Positions 25,175 through 33,732 of a stretch of 42,173 nt of DNA are shown one piece after another. The notes under the pieces are model-generated. The model was given only the letters and a program-made list of their open reading frames with translations. It did no database searches and was not told where the DNA came from. The position numbers and the translations under genes are program-made. The stretch is taken from assembly GCF_017874355.1 (NCBI RefSeq), contig NZ_JAGGLI010000027.1, forward strand, positions 1 to 42,173. The letters are read 5' to 3'. Each line of letters begins with the position of its first letter. Positions within the stretch are counted from its first letter, which is position 1. The stretch is from Acetoanaerobium pronyense (GTDB taxonomy: Bacteria; Bacillota; Clostridia; Peptostreptococcales; Filifactoraceae).

Positions 25175-26260
25175 CTAATTAGTTGTATCAGAGAAACGTT
25201 TAACAAGTTCATCTACAAATTTATTTGTTTCATTTATCCATGGATTGTGTCCTGAATTCTCAAACCAAACTATCTCTTTTTTAGGAGCATTAAGTACTTC
25301 CATATACTCTTCCACTAAGGATGTAGGAGCGTTGATGTCATGTCTTCCTAAAAAGAAATAAACTGGAACATCAAGATTTTTATAATCTCTTCTCAAATCA
25401 ATTGTGTATAATTGTTGATATACATTGTTATAGGTGTTAATTATTCCACGGATAAAATTAATCTTATCAAGTATCCCGTACTCTGAAGATCCAATATCTC
25501 TAAAAGTATTGTAGCCAGAATTTTTTATCCCAGGATTCATATTCATGTGATTGCCTAAATAGTTTAGATACACAGCGCTTTTTAAAGTAACATTCTTCCC
25601 ATAATATGGGGGCATTCCGTTTTTCTCAAGTTTTTCTATCATCTTAGTATCATTGTTTTCAATGGCAATTTCCATCGCCTTTTTATAATCAAGTCTTTCC
25701 GTTTCAGCAAAATCAATCATTTGACCTGTCCCAATAAAGGCATGATATAAATCAGGATATCTTTCAATTAGAAATACTCCAAGGGCACTACCCCAAGATT
25801 CACCAACTAGATAAATTTTTTCTTGTTCAAAACGATCAATTAGATACTGAGTTAATGCTTTTCCATCCTCAATATATGTTTCTGCAGTAATATCTTTTAT
25901 GGGCTCTGCATAGTATGACTTTCCAGAGCCAGGTTGATCCCATCCAATAACAACAAAGTGTTTTTCCAGTTCTTCAAGTTCATGTCTAACTGCTGCCATC
26001 TGAGTCCCACCTGGGCCACCAGCCAAGAATAAGAGTATAGGATTAGTTCTATCTTCCCCTCTAATACAAATCCACTGTTTTCTTCCGTTTAATTTGATTT
26101 CAATAAGCTCTGAAATACTTTCTGATGGTATATCTCCCTTTTCATCCCGTATCACAGGTGTTGAAGCTAAAGCTTGCGAAACAAATATTAAACCAATATT
26201 GAAAACCATAATTCCAGCAAAAAAAGCAGCTATCTTTTTTAATCTTGTAGTTTGTTTCAT
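25175..26260 (-). CDS. membrane-anchored alpha/beta hydrolase, prolyl aminopeptidase-like
   Basis: The 361-residue protein has an N-terminal signal anchor (about 10-32), then an S33-type alpha/beta hydrolase. The oxyanion region is AGGPGGTQ, where peptidases of this family usually have HGGPG. The nucleophile elbow is GESWGS (about 154), the Asp is in GRHDINAP (about 308) and the His in NSGHNPW (about 336). It is exposed outside the membrane. Co-transcription with an FtsX-type exporter suggests that it processes or detoxifies the exported or sensed compound. The substrate is unknown. Confidence 0.85.
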   Translation of the reverse strand: MKQTTRLKKIAAFFAGIMVFNIGLIFVSQALASTPVIRDEKGDIPSESISELIEIKLNGRKQWICIRGEDRTNPILLFLAGGPGGTQMAAVRHELEELEKHFVVIGWDQPGSGKSYYAEPIKDITAETYIEDGKALTQYLIDRFEQEKIYLVGESWGSALGVFLIERYPDLYHAFIGTGQMIDFAETERLDYKKAMEIAIENNDTKMIEKLEKNGMPPYYGKNVTLKSAVYLNYLGNHMNMNPGIKNSGYNTFRDIGSSEYGILDKINFIRGIINTYNNVYQQLYTIDLRRDYKNLDVPVYFFLGRHDINAPTSLVEEYMEVLNAPKKEIVWFENSGHNPWINETNKFVDELVKRFSDTTN

Positions 26261-26289
26261 TATAAATTCCCCCCAAATAAAAAAACTGT

Positions 26290-26328
26290 ATAATAGATTC
26301 CTTACTTTGATATTAGCAAGGGAATCTA
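26290..26328 (-). promoter_or_regulatory. promoter with inverted repeat before the hydrolase-exporter operon
   Basis: On the minus strand TTGCTA (26319-26314) and TATTAT (26295-26290) are spaced by 18 bases. A perfect inverted repeat, TAGATTCC (26294-26301) / GGAATCTA (26321-26328), flanks the -35 and reaches the -10, with 19 bases between arms. It looks like an operator. The regulator is not in the neighbourhood. Confidence 0.45.
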
Positions 26329-26403
26329 AAATACAGCTTAGTAGAACATTAAAATTTTATTAAGATTAATTTAAAATAAACTTATTAGGATAATTTATAA
26401 TTT

Positions 26404-26568
26404 TTACATTTTTTCTGGCTTACATAGTCTTTTTTCTTTTACTGCTACTCTTCCGCATTTTCGGCATACATACCGTGCATCTTTTACTAGCTCTTTATAT
26501 TTCTTGAATTCGTCCTTTAAATAATCTTCTTTAGCAAGCTTACATATCTTTTTATCTTTATCTCCCAT
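26404..26568 (-). CDS. small zinc-ribbon-like protein
   Basis: The protein has 54 residues from ATG 26568, chosen because AAAGGAG lies eight bases upstream. A longer frame has no ribosome site. It is very basic and rich in Lys, with YVCRKCGRVAVKEKRLCKP near residues 33-50, so three or four cysteines could bind a metal. The N-terminal half (KEDYLKDEFKKYKELVKDA) looks helical. The function is unknown. It stands between two ABC exporter systems, 68 bases after the DrrB-type permease gene. Confidence 0.75.
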   Translation of the reverse strand: MGDKDKKICKLAKEDYLKDEFKKYKELVKDARYVCRKCGRVAVKEKRLCKPEKM

Positions 26569-26635
26569 TTTCTGGACTCCTTTTTCATAAAAAAATTTAT
26601 TATATAAACTTGTCCCCAATTAATTAAAAGTATAT

Positions 26636-27472
26636 CTAACTCCACAAATCATTAGCATCAGTAGAACTTCTACTTATACGTGAAAAATCAGTTTTAATAA
26701 ACGAATTTGTAGATAATAGTAAAAAAATCAATCCAATGCCTACTATAATAGTAAATGACATAAAAGGGGTAACAATAAATCCATTTATATCTATTGCCAA
26801 GCCTTCTTGTGCAAGCTCTGCTGATGAAAGATTTGTTTTTTCCAAAACAACCATACGAAAAAAAGCCGTAGCATAAGTCATGGGATTAAAATATGCTATA
26901 TATTTGAGTGAAGTAGGCAACATTGATATTGGGATGTAGGCTCCTGAGAGAAATGTGATAGGCATTGTTACCGCAGTTTTTACAATCTGAAAGGTTTGAC
27001 CACTTCTAACTATCGTAGCTAGATAAAGTCCTACTCCAGAAAAAACAAGTCCTACACAAATCATCGCTAAAAGTACAAATATAGGAGTAGTCCACATTGT
27101 AAATCTAATTCCCACAAAAAAACCTATAAGTAATATCAATACCCCCTGCACTGTTGACACGGTAGCCGCTGAGAGAAGCTGCCCCACTGCTACAGATATC
27201 CTTCTTGCTGGTGATACTAATGCCTCCTTCATAAATCCACTGACCATATCATCCACGGTTGAAGAAGCTAGATTTAGCGAACTTTCAAATACTGTAGCTA
27301 TTACCATCCCGGAAAGCATATATGCTATTGGATCTTCTATAAAATCAGTTTTAAATATTGCTCCAAATACGTAAACAAAGAAAAAGGGAAAGAAAAGAGA
27401 AAAAACAAGCCCAGTCCTATTTCTTATAAAAGCTTTTAATCCTCTTTTCCATAATGCATATACTGTATTCAT
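26636..27472 (-). CDS. ABC-2 type permease, DrrB-like
   Basis: This 278-residue membrane protein has six predicted segments (about 20-40, 54-74, 97-123, 130-155, 165-190 and 237-260). It has the ABC-2 family pattern, including MVSGFMKEALVSPARRISVAVGQLL and the conserved FLSGAYIPISMLP stretch. It is encoded one base after the ATPase gene. The pair should export a drug, lipid or similar hydrophobic compound; the substrate cannot be read. Confidence 0.92.
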   Translation of the reverse strand: MNTVYALWKRGLKAFIRNRTGLVFSLFFPFFFVYVFGAIFKTDFIEDPIAYMLSGMVIATVFESSLNLASSTVDDMVSGFMKEALVSPARRISVAVGQLLSAATVSTVQGVLILLIGFFVGIRFTMWTTPIFVLLAMICVGLVFSGVGLYLATIVRSGQTFQIVKTAVTMPITFLSGAYIPISMLPTSLKYIAYFNPMTYATAFFRMVVLEKTNLSSAELAQEGLAIDINGFIVTPFMSFTIIVGIGLIFLLLSTNSFIKTDFSRISRSSTDANDLWS

Positions 27473-27473
27473 A

Positions 27474-28394
27474 TTATGCGTCCTCTCTAATCGTTTTGCC
27501 AGTTATCTCTATGAAAACATCATTAAAAGTGCCTTTTTTTATTTCAATATCAGTAATTGCTTCTTTCTGAAGACTCAGAACCTGCAATAGATGATTAGTG
27601 TTTTCAGCATCGACTTTATAATATCCCTTTTTCTTAACATATTCCAGTTGATATTTCTCAAGCAACTGCTCTAGTTCATATTCATTTGAAGTAGATATAT
27701 ATGCCTTATCTTTCGTAAATTTCTTTTTTAATGCATATGGAGTATCGTGGGCGACTATCTTCCCTCCATCAATTACTGCAATTTTATTGCATATTTCTGC
27801 TTCTTCCATATAATGCGTTGTAAGAAAGATTGTAATATTTCTTTCTTTTTGGAGTCTTAATATATATTCCCATATATGAGCTCGTGTCTGAGGATCAAGT
27901 CCTGTTGTTGGTTCATCTAAGAAAAGTACCTTTGGGTAATGAATCAACCCTCTAGCTATTTCTACCCTTCGCTTCATACCTCCAGATAGAGCGCCTACTA
28001 GCTTTTTTCTTTCCTTTAACAAATCAACTAAAGTGAGGACAAATTGTATACGTTCTTCTACTTCTTTTTTGGGGATATTGTAAAAAACGCAGTGCATTTT
28101 AAGATTTTCCTCTATTGTCATTTTCGCATCAAGTGTCGAATCTTGAAATACTACTCCAATCGATGCCCTTACATCATTTTTTTGAGTAGTAACGTCCTTT
28201 CCATCAATCAAAAGGGTTCCAGATGTTTTTTCAAATATTGTACATAATGTATTTATAGTCGTACTCTTTCCTGCTCCATTTGGACCTAAAAAGGCAAATA
28301 CTGATCCTTCATCAACGGTAAATGAAATATCATCTACAGCTATAAAATTTCCATATTTTTTTGTAAAATTTCTTACTTCTATTATTGGTTTCAT
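27474..28394 (-). CDS. ABC transporter ATPase, DrrA-like
   Basis: This 306-residue protein has Walker A GPNGAGKST (about 36-44), signature LSGGMKRR, Walker B VLFLDEPTTGLDP and a switch His in LTTHYMEEAE. It has the C-terminal extension of the DrrA drug-resistance group (about 225-306). It works with the DrrB-like permease downstream. The ATG has a weak ribosome site, GAAGGTATA. No regulator gene is adjacent. Confidence 0.93.
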   Translation of the reverse strand: MKPIIEVRNFTKKYGNFIAVDDISFTVDEGSVFAFLGPNGAGKSTTINTLCTIFEKTSGTLLIDGKDVTTQKNDVRASIGVVFQDSTLDAKMTIEENLKMHCVFYNIPKKEVEERIQFVLTLVDLLKERKKLVGALSGGMKRRVEIARGLIHYPKVLFLDEPTTGLDPQTRAHIWEYILRLQKERNITIFLTTHYMEEAEICNKIAVIDGGKIVAHDTPYALKKKFTKDKAYISTSNEYELEQLLEKYQLEYVKKKGYYKVDAENTNHLLQVLSLQKEAITDIEIKKGTFNDVFIEITGKTIREDA

Positions 28395-28602
28395 ATATGA
28401 TATACCTTCTTTAATTTATTTTGTGAATCAATTATATCGGTTAAGACTTCCTTTTTCAATGAGTGAATCGGATTTTTATTCAGGTGAGATTAATATAAAG
28501 CTTGTAAAAATATACCAATTATGTTTCCTGATACCTGCTAGGGGTATTATAAATATTAAAGAGTCATATGACATCTTTAATAAAATATAAAGGAGTAATA
28601 TT

Positions 28603-28944
28603 ATGAAACCAGAAAATGTTGAAAGAATTAGCCCTGAAACATTATCACATTTGATTGAAAAGGCAACTCCTATTCAAATTGTGGATATCAGAAATGATGA
28701 AGCTTATGGTAATAGCGATAAAAAAATCACCGGCTCAATCCGCGCTACCTTTGAAACATTAGATGATATAATGAATAAGCTTAACAAAGATATCGATGTG
28801 ATCACCTATTGTACATGACCTAAAGAAGCCTCCAGTAGCGGTGCTGCTGTAAAAATGCTTGATGCGGGCTTCAAAACAGTCAAAGCTTTAGACGGAGGAT
28901 TTGATGCTTGGAAAGATGAAGGATATCCTCTTGAGCCAAAATAA
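28603..28944 (+). CDS. single-domain rhodanese, probable selenoprotein (UGA at the catalytic position)
   Basis: The frame from ATG 28603 (AAAGGAGTAATATT before it) reads MKPENVERISPETLSHLIEK..., reaches TGA at 28816-28818 and continues without a break to TAA at 28944. The product is 113 residues if TGA is read as selenocysteine 72. Both sides are clear rhodanese sequence: QIVDIRNDEAY before, TVKALDGGFDAWKDEGYP after. The loop around the codon is YCT-U-PKEASSSG, where relatives have YCTCPNEATS. The TGA therefore stands exactly for the catalytic Cys. A SECIS-like hairpin follows (28833-28849). A plain nonsense mutation is the alternative. It would transfer sulfur or selenium, or detoxify. Confidence 0.8.
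28833..28849 (+). promoter_or_regulatory. bacterial SECIS-like hairpin
   Basis: CAGTAGC (28833-28839) pairs with GCTGCTG (28843-28849) through seven pairs, one of them U-G. The loop is GGU, and the loop starts 21 bases after the UGA. Bacterial SECIS elements need a short apical loop with an early G (often GU) about 16-37 bases after UGA, so distance and loop both fit. Confidence 0.7.
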
Positions 28945-28977
28945 AAAAATATAAAGCCCAATAGCTTTGTAAAAAGC

Positions 28978-29004
28978 AATAAAAGTAATAAAAGTAATAA
29001 AAGC
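28978..29004 (+). repeat. three 9-base tandem repeats
   Basis: AATAAAAGT, AATAAAAGT and AATAAAAGC follow one another just before the terminator. They have no evident function. Confidence 0.7.
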
Positions 29005-29046
29005 AAAAACTTGTCTGTTAACAATAATAAAGACAAGTTTTTGCTT
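29001..29046. terminator. bidirectional terminator
   Basis: AAGCAAAAACTTGTCT (29001-29016) and AGACAAGTTTTTGCTT (29031-29046) form a perfect 16-base stem with A and T tracts. It lies between the rhodanese gene and the convergent membrane-protein operon. Confidence 0.85.
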
Positions 29047-29192
29047 CTTAAATATTTCAAATTTTTGCATGACTTCAATTCTTTCCTTATCATCATATTA
29101 TTTCTGATATTTGTTTATAATTAATAATTAAAGCAGTAAAACTCTATGCAGATTATTTACTTGAAAAGGGTAAATCATCATAATTTTAAGTT

Positions 29193-29900
29193 TTATTTAT
29201 GTTCCTTAAATCCTGATGTTATTATTCTTAGTATTGAAATTATTAACCAAAGAACCAACAAAGACAAATAGAAGTTTATTCCTCCCAATGAAGTGAATTT
29301 TCTTTGTAAAGATATCATAGTTAAACAGTATAAGATAGATATGTTTGTATAAGCTTTGGAAATACTAATAATAGAATCTTTTCTTGGAGCATACAGTATA
29401 TTTGATAAAGATATATTTTCCATTTTAAACTCATTGAGTGATGTTTTTATATCTCTAAAAGATATCAAAACAACAATTAAAGTAATTATACTTAGTCTCA
29501 TCATTAAATGCACATATGCAAACACACCTTCTTTAGGAGTATCTACTCCAGTAACCATCATTATACTATTAATAATAGTTAGTAGGGTAAAGGAAATACC
29601 TATAGTTTCATACGGAGTAACTCTATCAAAATATTCCTTTATGTTAAATTTTTCATCCTGTTTACTCTCTCCAATTATATAGCGATTTAGAAGATATTTA
29701 GTAATTATGGAACCAACAAAGAAAAGAATATACATAATGATAATGCTTCTTGTAATATCTCTATATGCATTTTGATGGAGTTTAATAGATTGATTGAGGC
29801 TTGATATATATAAAACTAAAGATACTATTAGACAGACCCCCATCATAATAAAAAAATGCTTTATAACCAATTTTAATGCACTATAATTAATTTTACTCAT
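29193..29900 (-). CDS. six-segment membrane protein of unknown function
   Basis: The protein has 235 residues if started at ATG 29900, which overlaps the stop of the preceding gene (ATGAGTAA). Earlier Met codons in the frame are possible. About six membrane segments are predicted (about 14-35, 48-70, 98-118, 126-145, 178-198 and 203-222). A conserved-looking cytoplasmic stretch is GESKQDEKFNIKEYFDRVTPYE. I do not recognise the family. It is the third gene after an XRE regulator and a DUF6773-like protein, a set often seen in Firmicutes. Confidence 0.7.
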   Translation of the reverse strand: MSKINYSALKLVIKHFFIMMGVCLIVSLVLYISSLNQSIKLHQNAYRDITRSIIIMYILFFVGSIITKYLLNRYIIGESKQDEKFNIKEYFDRVTPYETIGISFTLLTIINSIMMVTGVDTPKEGVFAYVHLMMRLSIITLIVVLISFRDIKTSLNEFKMENISLSNILYAPRKDSIISISKAYTNISILYCLTMISLQRKFTSLGGINFYLSLLVLWLIISILRIITSGFKEHK

Positions 29901-30375
29901 GGGCATCAATATACTTTTCATCAATTTGTTTTTGCCTTTTTGTATTTATCATAAAAAGGATTTGAAAAACTATAAATGATATTAGTGAGCCAAAAGCAAA
30001 GGTTATAAGTGATGCTACTGCAATCCCTCCTGCTCCTCCCATTTGCTCTATTCCAAGATTTATAGTATTGAATGTAGTTGCTAGAGCAGCAATGGCTAAA
30101 CCAGATACAACGCTATGAATCACTACAAGGATTTGTCCACTGAAATCCATATTATATGTGCCGCTACCGTTTATAATGTTTCTTGCTTCCACATAAATTG
30201 CTGATATCATGAGAAGTATGAACTCTGACGCATACTGAGAAAATGGCGCATCAAATATAAACTTTTGTAGCACTATCGAAATTAGTAAGCCAAAGAATAA
30301 AATTCCGAATCCATCACTTTGTATTTTTCGTCTTTGAGATAAAATTCTTTCATCTTGATTTCTTTTATTTTTCAT
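29893..30375 (-). CDS. four-segment membrane protein, DUF6773-like
   Basis: The protein has 160 residues from ATG 30375, which overlaps the stop of the XRE gene and has GGGAGG seven bases upstream. It has a basic N-terminus (KNKRNQDERILSQRRKIQSDGF) and four predicted membrane helices (about 22-42, 47-65, 83-103 and 118-145). The pattern QRRKIQSDGFGILFFGLL is typical of small membrane proteins encoded directly after XRE regulators. The function is unknown. Confidence 0.75.
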   Translation of the reverse strand: MKNKRNQDERILSQRRKIQSDGFGILFFGLLISIVLQKFIFDAPFSQYASEFILLMISAIYVEARNIINGSGTYNMDFSGQILVVIHSVVSGLAIAALATTFNTINLGIEQMGGAGGIAVASLITFAFGSLISFIVFQILFMINTKRQKQIDEKYIDAHE

Positions 30376-30572
30376 TGTTCTTCCTCCCAAAATAAATCAT
30401 TTAATGTTTTATCTAAAGCTTTGCAAATTGCGATACAGAGATTTAGTGTCGGGTTATAATTTCCAGACTCAATTAATCCAATTGTCTGTCTTGTCACTCC
30501 AACTTTTTTTGCCAAATCTTCCTGTTTCATATCACATTCTACACGTGCTATCTTCATGCGTTTGTTTTTCAT
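30372..30572 (-). CDS. small XRE-family transcriptional regulator
   Basis: The 66-residue protein is a single HTH_3 domain: MKIARVECDMKQEDLAKKVG, then VTRQTIGLIESGNYNPTLNL, then ALDKTLNDLFW. This is the short YozG-like class that controls an adjacent membrane-protein operon. AAGGAGG precedes the ATG. It is the first gene of a three-gene operon with overlapping starts. A palindrome between its promoter and start suggests autoregulation. Confidence 0.92.
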   Translation of the reverse strand: MKNKRMKIARVECDMKQEDLAKKVGVTRQTIGLIESGNYNPTLNLCIAICKALDKTLNDLFWEEEQ

Positions 30573-30588
30573 ATTTAACCTCCTTCTT

Positions 30589-30624
30589 ATTACATATTGT
30601 AATATATAAGTTGTTTTATGTAAA
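30589..30624 (-). promoter_or_regulatory. promoter and operator of the XRE operon
   Basis: On the minus strand TTTACA (30624-30619) and TACAAT (30601-30596) are spaced by 17 bases. The perfect palindrome ATTACA-TAT-TGTAAT (30589-30603) covers the -10, a good place for autorepression by the XRE protein. Confidence 0.6.
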
Positions 30625-30693
30625 GTATATGTTGCATTTTTGCATTTTATAATTAAATATAAAAGAAATGGAGGTATTAATAGTAAAAAAATA

Positions 30694-30712
30694 GCACTCT
30701 AGTTAAGAGTGC
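30694..30712 (-). terminator. terminator after methyltransferase gene
   Basis: GCACTCT and AGAGTGC form a stem followed on the minus strand by TATTTTTTT. Confidence 0.8.
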
Positions 30713-30725
30713 AAAAGTCTGTAAA

Positions 30726-31487
30726 TTAATCTACACCTAAAAGCAAAGTTACTCCAGAAATGTCATTTTCCAGCTCTTCACATTCTTTTAGCTGGCTTTT
30801 TATATAGCTTTCAAACAGATGCGCTTTTTCTGGTAGCTCTTTTTTTAGTTCATTGGCTCTTTTTACTATAAACTCTTGTTGTTCATCATTGATGCTAGCT
30901 AACTCATCATCTTCAATAATCTTTTCATCAATAAGTCTTACACCAGTATTTTTAAAAATTTTAAGCCACTGATTTTTAGTGAGATATTTTGCATCTGTAT
31001 TGTCCTTTCCATAGGCATCATCAATAATAATATAACCACCTTTTTTGACTGTATTTTTTAGTAAGATTATCGTCTCTTCTGGTTTGCCGAGTACATCGCC
31101 AACAGCCCCAAGAATAACTATGTCATAACCCTTTTCAATCTTTACTGACTCTGTGATATCTCCAACAACAAATTCACATAGTTCACCAACTCCAAACTCT
31201 TTTGATTTATTAATTGCAAAATCAATAAATTCCGGAATGATGTCTATTCCTTTAACCAAAAAACGAAACTCACTGGCTAAGTTAACACTTACTGCACCCT
31301 TTCCACATGCCAAATCAAGGACTTTTGTTTGATTCGATACCAGAATATGATCAATAATCATGCCTATTATATCCCTAGGTGATGAGCCTAGCTCCCATAA
31401 ATCCTGCAATAAATATGGAAGATAAGGAATTAGCTCTATTGATTCAGCAGTTAAGGATTTTGCAAGCTTTTCTTCAATTGTCTTCAC
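30726..31487 (-). CDS. class I SAM-dependent methyltransferase
   Basis: The 253-residue protein has motif I KVLDLACGKGAVSVNLA (about 55-71), the acidic loop VKGIDIIPEF, motif II YDIVILGAVGDVLG and post-motif GGYIIIDDAYG. It is a small-molecule methyltransferase of the broad Methyltransf_25/31 group. The helical region before motif I (LIPYLPYLLQDLWELGSSP) recurs in bacterial relatives. It is monocistronic. The substrate is unknown. Confidence 0.88.
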   Translation of the reverse strand: MKTIEEKLAKSLTAESIELIPYLPYLLQDLWELGSSPRDIIGMIIDHILVSNQTKVLDLACGKGAVSVNLASEFRFLVKGIDIIPEFIDFAINKSKEFGVGELCEFVVGDITESVKIEKGYDIVILGAVGDVLGKPEETIILLKNTVKKGGYIIIDDAYGKDNTDAKYLTKNQWLKIFKNTGVRLIDEKIIEDDELASINDEQQEFIVKRANELKKELPEKAHLFESYIKSQLKECEELENDISGVTLLLGVD

Positions 31488-31676
31488 TGTAATCTCTCCT
31501 TTTTTACTATTAAATTCATATTTAAAATCTAAATTATTCCTAAAAAATATATAAATGTAAAAAGTAATGAAAATATCCCCAGAATTGTATATCTGCGGTC
31601 TTTTTATTTTTCTTCATCTAAATGGTAAATATGGCTATTCTCATAAAAACTTCCCCTTATATAAAATTTTAGAAAA

Positions 31677-31707
31677 AATGCTCAGTATATTAAATATACT
31701 GAGCATT
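31677..31707 (-). terminator. terminator after keto-acid decarboxylase gene
   Basis: AATGCTCAGTATAT (31677-31690) and ATATACTGAGCATT (31694-31707) form a 14-base stem. TTTTTT follows on the minus strand. Confidence 0.8.
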
Positions 31708-31737
31708 AATAAATCTATTGAGAAAAATCACAAAGAC

Positions 31738-33426
31738 CTATTTCTTATTTGGAATTTCTTGCTCTGGTCCTCTTTCTCCAAAGTTAAAATTTGCAACTGT
31801 TGGTCCAAACTTTTTCAAGGCTTCTGGAGCATCTTTAGGGTCCAAATGAACTTCGATAAGGATTCCTTCTGTAGCTTTTTCGGCTTTATTTAGTGCCTCT
31901 TCTAACTCTCCTTGTGAGTTCACATCAAAAGTTATTATCTGGCTATTTTCTGCCATCACTTTATGAAGCTTACTATATTTCCATGGTGCAATATCATTAT
32001 ATTTAGCATCCATGCCCATAATATATCGTTCAATAGTATATCCATCATTGTTGATTAGGAAGATTATAGGGTTTTGCTTATGACGTAAAATAGTAGAGAA
32101 CTCCTGAGCAGTGACCTGAAAGGAACCATCTCCAATGAAGAGAATTTGTCGGCGGTTAGGGTCAGCCAGCATGCTTCCAAAATATGCAGGTAGTGTAAAA
32201 CCAATGGCTCCCCAAATCTGTGATCCTACATAAGTGCTCTTATTTGGTAGATGTATTCCCATAAGAGCGTGATTACTAGTACCTGTCTCTCCAAAAATCA
32301 TATCTCCTTCTTTAAGGAAACCGCCAATTTGTTTCCAAAAATCCTTATGAGTTAGCTTTTTATTCTTTTCAATCTGGAATTTTTCAACTTCTGGCTTTTT
32401 AATAGTTTCCTCTTCATGTTTAGATATAAGATTCTTTAGAATTTCTTCCATTAGCTCCTTACCATAGATTCCTTCAAAATCTTCCTCACCAATAAGGACA
32501 TAATCTCTCGCAAGCCTTACCAACTTATCTTCAGGTAGATTAACGCTGTATTGGCCTGAGTTCCATTCTATAAATCGTGGTGATACGCAAAGGAGAAAAT
32601 CGGCATTTTCAACTCGGTCCTGAACTCCAGGATCAGAATCATCTCCCTTGTATGTCCCGATAAAAAGAGGATGTTGCTCCGAAAGTATAGCTTTTCCTGT
32701 ACTCATCGCAGCAAAAGGTACCCTTGTTTTTTCAATCCATTCCTCTAAACTATCCGTCATTTGCAGCCTATCTACATCCATATCCACTAGGACTAGTGGC
32801 CTTTTCGCAGCCCTATACATATTCATAGTCTTTTCAAGTGCTGATTTAAGACGCTCAGGGTCACTGGAAGGTATAATTGGAGCAAGATGCTCCATGTCTG
32901 TTTCAATAGTAAGGTAGGTTATATTTGATGGAAGCTGTATATTGACTGGTTTTCTGGTCCTTAGTGCAGTTAAGATAGCACGGTCAATTTCAAAAGATGC
33001 ATTTTCCGGTGTTATATTCACTTGGCATGCAGTAAAATCTCTATAAACATCAGCAATATTACTGAAATCTCCATCTCCTAGACTGTGATGAACCCTGTAG
33101 TTTCCTTTCATAGCATAAAGAGGTGGCGCACCTGAAATTACTAATACAGGTATATGCTCTGCACTAGACCCTGCAACTCCGCCTATAGCTCCAAGGTCTC
33201 CTACTCCATAGGTGATACAAAGAGCCGATATCCCATGACTTCTTGCATAACCATCAGCTGCATATGCTCCATTTAACTCATTTGTAGTGCCAACAAATTC
33301 TATGCCTTCTGTAGCCCTGATCTGCTCCAAAAACTGTAGATTGAAATCTCCTGGAACTCCTAAGATATGCTTGATTTTTAGCTCTTTAAGTCGTGCTATT
33401 AGATAATCTCCTATAGTTATTCTCAT
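31738..33426 (-). CDS. ipdC: indolepyruvate/2-keto-acid decarboxylase (ThDP-dependent)
   Basis: The 562-residue protein is a full-length pyruvate-decarboxylase-type enzyme. The catalytic Glu is in TTNELNGAYAADGYAR (about 49), the His pair in VHHSLGDGDF (about 112) and ThDP-Mg binding in GDGSFQVTAQEFSTILRHKQ, ending with NNDGYTIER (about 426-463). The HH motif marks decarboxylases of 2-keto acids (IpdC, KdcA, Pdc), not acetolactate synthases. In an amino-acid fermenter it would make aldehydes from transaminated aromatic or branched amino acids. The exact substrate preference is not certain. AGGAGG precedes the ATG. Confidence 0.88.
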   Translation of the reverse strand: MRITIGDYLIARLKELKIKHILGVPGDFNLQFLEQIRATEGIEFVGTTNELNGAYAADGYARSHGISALCITYGVGDLGAIGGVAGSSAEHIPVLVISGAPPLYAMKGNYRVHHSLGDGDFSNIADVYRDFTACQVNITPENASFEIDRAILTALRTRKPVNIQLPSNITYLTIETDMEHLAPIIPSSDPERLKSALEKTMNMYRAAKRPLVLVDMDVDRLQMTDSLEEWIEKTRVPFAAMSTGKAILSEQHPLFIGTYKGDDSDPGVQDRVENADFLLCVSPRFIEWNSGQYSVNLPEDKLVRLARDYVLIGEEDFEGIYGKELMEEILKNLISKHEEETIKKPEVEKFQIEKNKKLTHKDFWKQIGGFLKEGDMIFGETGTSNHALMGIHLPNKSTYVGSQIWGAIGFTLPAYFGSMLADPNRRQILFIGDGSFQVTAQEFSTILRHKQNPIIFLINNDGYTIERYIMGMDAKYNDIAPWKYSKLHKVMAENSQIITFDVNSQGELEEALNKAEKATEGILIEVHLDPKDAPEALKKFGPTVANFNFGERGPEQEIPNKK

Positions 33427-33676
33427 TTTTTATCCTCCTAATATAATTCACCACACTCCACTAAAAATCCCCTTTATTTAGTTATATAACTATATGATTT
33501 GAGGACATTAATTCTAATTTTTTTATAGTTTTTAGCAGTAAAGCACGGCTCTATATAAAATTTATATTTTCCATATAATACTCATACCCCTTGGATTTAA
33601 AATAGAACAATAATATCGCTGCCACTTTCAATCTGATATTTTTAAAAACTTTAAAAAGCCTAAGCTCAGCAGTTTA

Positions 33677-33685
33677 TGATATAAT
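33677..33685 (+). promoter_or_regulatory. extended -10 element of the ABC-F gene
   Basis: TGATATAAT matches the extended -10 pattern TGnTATAAT. No good -35 is seen, which such promoters can do without. Confidence 0.4.
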
Positions 33686-33732
33686 GAGCTCTATGCGTAA
33701 AATCCATTTAGAAAATGAAGAAGGGTGATAAA

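Noticed and set aside
28603..28818. 71-residue truncated rhodanese
   Set aside because: The frame continues through TGA as intact rhodanese, with a SECIS-like hairpin in place. Reading TGA as selenocysteine explains the data better than a truncated gene.
28978..29004. CRISPR-like repeats
   Set aside because: The three nine-base units are adjacent without spacers, so they are a simple tandem repeat.
28806..29096. Leucine-rich open frames on the minus strand
   Set aside because: They come from the tandem repeats, the terminator stem and the antisense of the rhodanese gene. They have no ribosome site.
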